From positions 153,618,575 through 153,682,574 of the forward strand of contig NC_134455.1 of assembly GCF_047948215.1 (NCBI RefSeq): a DNA stretch of 64,000 bases, written 5' to 3'. The translations under genes and the position numbers were made by a program. Position 1 is the first letter of the stretch, and the number at the start of each line of letters is the position of its first letter. The notes beneath the pieces were generated by a model that worked only from the letters and a program-made list of their open reading frames with translations, was not told where the DNA came from and did no database searches. Of the stretch, positions 59,201-64,000 are shown piece by piece. This DNA comes from Lycorma delicatula. Its lineage: Eukaryota; Arthropoda; Insecta; Hemiptera; Fulgoridae.

Positions 59201-60828
59201 ATTTGTTTCTACTCGTATTATGCACAAATTATAGACTGGAAGAAATCAACATACGAACTCTTCAGGAAAATTCATTTACAAAGTAATAAATAAAAAATTC
59301 AAAATGATAGGTACATTTTTTCGAGAAAAACGTATCGCATTTTTTTAAATAAGGAATTCATGAAACTCCAAACATCAGTTAGTTAGCTTAAGGCTGAATA
59401 CAGATGGTGAACATTGAACACACGTTTATTCATACACATGACTTAAAACATATGGCAAAATGCGCTTAATTATAATAATACTCGTTGCCTTGCGCTTTGA
59501 GGTAATTAAGACTGGCATTAGCCGTTCAGTTAATGTGTGCGCTGTGTTAGGTTGTATTGTTGCTCGGCAATTTCTCAGAATGAACGGAGACTAAATTAAT
59601 ACGGATCTGTTAACCGGCAAGATTGAAAAGAGGTCCGCGATTTGGGACACAACTAGCAGTGTTTATTCAAAGTTATCAAAAGACGTACCATGTCTAATTC
59701 CATTGCATGGCATTGCATAACTTCTTAGTTAAACTTACAACATCATTGGATTGGCATCTATTTAATCGACATCCTGAAGTAATTAAAAACTGGTTATAAC
59801 CTCTAACATTTGAATAAAGGGTAATATATGTCTGTATAAATCCGATATTTCCTGCATCTTTGTCCCTGCCAACGACGGACAGACAGAGTAAATTACTCAA
59901 TTTTTTTTAATATTAATTCTGTTCAAATTCTGGTAATTTTCACAAATAACGGAAATGTAAAAGAGCGAAATTAAGAAAACGATTAAATCAATAAATAAGA
60001 AAATTTTATTTAAGAAACTCAATAAAAAATTAAAAAATCAAGTATAGAGCCGTACACAATTAGCTTTTTTCCTTAGAAGAGAACACACTCACTGTAATAT
60101 TTTAAGACAATAAGTAGTAAAAAAAAAACACAACTTGAGGGCTGTTCATTAATAACTTTGTTGAAAGACTAATTTTTTTACATAAATGAAATCTAAACGC
60201 ATATCTAAATGTGAGCTACAAGAATGTAAGTAGAATAGCTAGAAGAATGAGATAAGGTGGAATACACGTACGGGTTGTTGAAACTTATAAAACAACTTTA
60301 ATAAACTAAGGAAATGCCACAAAAATGTTTAAAAGGTTATAATTGCATCCAGTAAATTAATAAGTTGATTGAGTTAATGATAAAGGTATACCTTAAGGAC
60401 AGGTACTTTGCTTAAGAGGGTAACTTTCCTTAACAAAGTAATAAGTAACTATTACTTATACTTACGGAGGCATCACGTAATTACTGATCACTTAGCATTT
60501 TCGATGACAAACATCAACAGAAATTTTTAATTTTTTTAACTTATTTTATTTTTTTGTAAAATTAAAAATAATGAAGTATAACCATTAAAAGTGTATGCGA
60601 TCAACTTTTGTACAGTACCTACATAAGTAAGATTATTAGTACTTTAATTTCTTATACAATCATGCAGAAAATCATGTTTAACAAAAAATAAGAAATTTAT
60701 GAAATGCATTAGCAAATATGTGAAGATATTAGAAAATATTACAGGTCATAAAAGTATTTAAAGTATTTAAGCATATATTTATGGGTTTTAAACAAGTAAG
60801 CTTAAAATTTATTATTTTTTACTTCTTG
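59201..60828. other. AT-rich noncoding DNA
   Basis: No gene; 59380-59690 is less AT-rich without a recognisable frame. Confidence 0.5.
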
Positions 60829-61488
60829 TACGAAGTAAAAGAAGTATTGTGATCACAAAAAATTTCGGTTTTCAGTTTTCAACGGAAATATCCATTCTGA
60901 CCATCCCTGAATCTATTTTGACTAGTTTCGACATGACATCTGTACGTATATACGTATGTATCTCACATAACTTCAAAACGATTAGCCGTAGGATGTCGAT
61001 ATTTTGGATTTAGGACTGTTGTAACATCTAGTCGTTCACTTCCCTTTTTGATTGCAATCAGCTGGACCAAAAGTGTCAAAAAAGCCGAAAAATTTGGATT
61101 TTGCACTTTTTCTTAACTGCAGTTCCGCCCTCATTGACAGCTTTTCAACGATATGTCATAAGTGGTACAGAGTTATAGCTAAATAAAAGTTTAATTAATG
61201 AAATATTTGTATCTTACAAGGAGAAGGCACATCGGTTCAAATCAGACTTCATCTCCCGTTTTTTAACCTTTTTTTTAAATTTAAATATATTGATTTATTA
61301 ATAATAATTATAAACCTGTGACTGTAAAAAAACTTTTACAATAAATAATTATTTAATAACAACAAAAAAAATATGAAAAAATATCAGAAGTTATTAATGA
61401 AGTAAAATTTTATGTACTTTTCATTTTCAAAAAATGTGTATATGTAATTTAATATGCGGTTATCTAGTGTCCACATCAATTTTTTTTG
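60829..61488. repeat. Dispersed repeat family A, copy 2
   Basis: Collinear with 6534-7194. It starts with a short inverted motif, ACTTCTTGTACGAAGT, and has about 45 extra bases near 61310 and a small deletion near 61165 relative to copy 1. Confidence 0.85.
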
Positions 61489-62936
61489 GTATTATTTATA
61501 AATATATCAACAAAATAAATAAGTTATGTAAAAAAACACGTGTGAAGTTTCCCAATTTTTTGTAAATATAAAAAGTTATTAAAAAAAAATAATGCGGTAT
61601 ACATAACGAAAAAATTATACTGTGTCTAAATTTAATATAGGTAGATAAGGCGACTTTTTTTTTTTAGAAATAAATGACTTTGCGAAGGTAGCATAGTCAT
61701 AAATAAAACTGATCATAGTTTTAATTTACTAAATACCAGGCAGTATGATTCATGTTTATGGATATAAAACGATAATCTGATAACCTGTTTTTGATTTTGA
61801 AAATTCGTTCTCATTTTTAGAAGTTGACCTAAGAGATGATGTAAAAAGGTAGAATAAAAGTTAAATAATGATGATAGGCGCTTTATTAACACTCTTCAAA
61901 GTGAAATAGTACGATGTGATTTTGTTGCAGAAGAAATCAGTTCGACTGTCCACCACAAGTAAGCGCTCAAAAAATTCGCAATATGGACAACTGAAATATT
62001 ACCATTATCATCCATGGGAATACCGCCCATAAAACTCAGCGGTGTCATGTCAACAATAGGTAGAACATTTTGAATTTGATAAAATGTAATCGTCTCGTCT
62101 TTTTAAATGAATGATTTCAGATATGAACACAATAGTATCATCAGCGAAAAGGGCGACAATTAGTAACTCAGATTGCAAATTTTCTCATAACATTATTTTC
62201 GCGCAATCATATGTCTTATGAACTCTTTTTTTTCTTGTTTCAAAAATAAATATTCTATTTAGTCCAAAAAATGTCACAATTTAGTAAATACGGTTTAAGT
62301 GTAAGATTAAAGCTTGGTCGGTTTTTTCATAATTAAATTAAAAATAAATTTATCTACGGAATGCATTACAAACATACAGTGTACTTTACATTAATGGATA
62401 AATATTTATATCGTTTACATTACGGTTTTATAAATATGTATACACACAATTATTCCTAGTACTAAAAAGAAATATGAGTATTAATAGAAGTGCCTTGATG
62501 TTAGTTTAGTTTCAATTTGATTACACTAATAGTATTATGTTAGTTAACAAAATGCAACCAAACTACTAGGGAAATATAAGCCAACCAGCCGGTAGGGTGG
62601 GTAGTAAAGAAAGGTAATGCTTAACAAACACGGACGGACAGAAATAGAAATAGAAATAGGATGGACAGGTAGTAAATGGACGTCCACAGCTTTGTCTTTA
62701 AGACTGGGAAGCCTCAATTCATCATAAACTGTACTCTCACTAATTAGACTGTCCACATTTATCTTTTCTATGTTTTTGAAATGCAGTACACATATAGCGT
62801 AGCTAGTAACACAATATTCCCTGTTCTAAAATTCGACATGAATCAAACAAACTGAAGTTTCTATCAGCCCGTTAATAATTTAAATTAAAAATAATACACA
62901 TTTTTTATGTATATATATATATATATATATATATAA
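61489..62936. other. AT-rich noncoding DNA
   Basis: Nothing recognised apart from a (TA)n array at 62910-62937. Confidence 0.55.
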
Positions 62937-62937
62937 T

Positions 62938-63650
62938 AATCCCTCGTTAATCGCAGAGGTTACGTTCTGGGAAACCCCGTGAATATGGAAACCTAACCTT
63001 TTCGAAAAAGTTAAGTTCCTTAATCATGAACAAATGGATTGTTATAAACAGAAAAAAACCCGTAATATACGATAAATGGTTACCAGAAATAACTGCATAT
63101 TAAAAAAATATGTTTTACTTACAGTAATTTTTGTGTTCAATTTTATTGTATAACAATGAAATTATATTCAGTAACTAACTTTAAGAAAATGTTACTTTAA
63201 AAACCGAACTGTCTCTTTTTTTGTGTAAAATGTTCGTTATTTGTGTCCGTTTTCTACTTTTTTCGAGTGCTTTAAACTCTTCATGGTGTGGTGCAAGTGC
63301 CATGCCAAGTTTTTGTCTAAAATTCAATTTTTTTTAGAAAAAGATCAATTCAAAAACTTTAGTCGCAAAAAACGGTCTTAACTGAACTAGCATTTTAATT
63401 CAGCGGTTTGAAGTTAATGGGCGTAACTGAAATTTCTTTGTAATCGTCTTCTTCCTGGGTAGTCGATTGCTTGGTTACCTAATTTTTGTAGAACTTTTTC
63501 TATGAGTTTTCATTTTCAAGAAGTTCTTGATTGTCTGATATTTCAATTTCGTTGTAACCTTCATCTTTAATCTGACATGTGAATAACATGATTTCCAACA
63601 CTATGTCATCAGAACCAAGATGTCTTCTAAAACACAGTTGGCCATAATTT
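62938..63650 (-). pseudogene. pogo/Tigger element relic, C-terminal transposase and 3' TIR
   Basis: The plus-strand left edge, AATCCCTCGTTAATCGCAGA then GGTTACGTTCTGGGAAACCC, resembles the Tigger/pogo terminal inverted repeat (CCTCG..TATCGC.GGGGTTACGTTCC.....CCC). On the minus strand, decayed frames give EIEISDNQELLENE, TQEEDDYKEISVTPI and EEFKALEKSRKRT, in keeping with the acidic C-terminal tail and the F.ALE helix of Tigger-like proteins. The DDE core and the CENP-B DNA-binding part are absent. A (TA)n array abuts the TIR; TA is the pogo target. Confidence 0.6.
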
Positions 63651-63712
63651 CCGCCAGCACGCATTGAACTTCAATGTTTTATTGTATCTACCGATTAGTT
63701 TATTTAGTAATG

Positions 63713-63893
63713 CAGGAATACTAGATCGTGGATACCGGTGTTCTTTGGTGGTTGGGTTTCAATTAACCACACATCTAAGGAATTGTCAACCTGAGACTGC
63801 ACAAGACTATACTTCATTTACATTCATACATATCACCCTCATTCATCCTCAGAAGTAATATCTTACAGAGGCTAAACAGAAAAAGAAAACAAA
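63713..63893 (+). mobile_element. tRNA-derived SINE, 3' two-thirds
   Basis: Carries the body missing from the 9838 copy: ATACTAGATCGTGGATACCG, TGTTCTTTGGTGGTTGGGTT, TCAATTAACCACACATCTAA, TGCACAAGACTATACTTCA, then the shared 3' end ATATCTTACAGAGGCTAAAC and an A-rich tail. The tRNA-like head is absent. Confidence 0.8.
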
Positions 63894-64000
63894 GACAATG
63901 CATTATGCAATGTTGTAATTTTTCCAGCATTGAATGGGTGATAAAGATGTATCGTTTTCCACTGCCGGCAACGATCTGCTAAAATGACGTCGTACATAAG
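63894..64000. other. Window end, nothing recognised
   Basis: Short tract after the SINE tail without identifiable content. Confidence 0.5.

Overview
The window looks like a stretch of a large, AT-rich, repeat-rich arthropod nuclear genome. Long introns or intergenic DNA are packed with decayed transposable elements, there are many (TA)n arrays, and there are no bacterial-style operons, ribosome binding sites or dense coding. The mixture of families (mariner, DD41D Tc1/mariner, Merlin, pogo/Tigger, Penelope-like elements, R1-clade and other non-LTR elements, a tRNA-derived SINE) fits an insect. My best guess is a hemipteran, from recognising the style of several repeat families. That is inference, not proof.

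Only one piece of a probable host gene is supported: a single exon on the minus strand (29064-29630). It has clean splice sites and encodes the end of a PDZ domain followed by a low-complexity, proline-rich stretch. Much of the surrounding DNA may be intron of that gene. No rRNA, tRNA or CRISPR locus was seen.

Layout. 1-3100: AT-rich, with a microsatellite and a Penelope-like 3' end. 3110-3809: a GC-rich island ending in a duplicated pair of RNA-like hairpins and a (TA)n tail. 4374-5540: mariner with TIRs and TA target duplication but a broken transposase. 6534-7194 and 60829-61488: two copies of an unclassified repeat (family A). 9838-10021, 23185-23300 and 63713-63893: copies of a tRNA-derived SINE. 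10203-11260: Penelope-like RT and GIY-YIG fragments arranged head to head. 11997-13135: a pair of direct repeats around a fragment of mitochondrial ND4 (NUMT) and a perfect 17-bp hairpin. 15733-16445: a hammerhead-like motif and an inverted-repeat MITE. 18390-18585, 42100-43920 and 51790-53505: R1-clade non-LTR relics. 19435-19939: DD41D-type transposase relic. 22090-22990: another DDE transposase relic. 23896-24690 and 56602-57285: unclassified repeat family B. 26464-27589: Merlin element with TIRs. 28141-28475, 36160-36490, 49490-49725 and 59155-59200: C-terminal or 3' ends of another LINE. 36964-40327: inverted repeat arms around a Penelope relic and a nearly intact DD41D element with perfect 30-bp TIRs. 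44237-44883: foldback element, with half a copy at 57286-57540. 62938-63650: pogo/Tigger relic.

The genes do not work together as a system. The window is a record of transposon invasion and decay next to, or inside, one PDZ-protein gene. The most unusual signals are the covarying hairpin duplication at 3643-3770, the NUMT beside a perfect hairpin, the Penelope/hammerhead-like motifs, and the large inverted repeat around the DD41D element.
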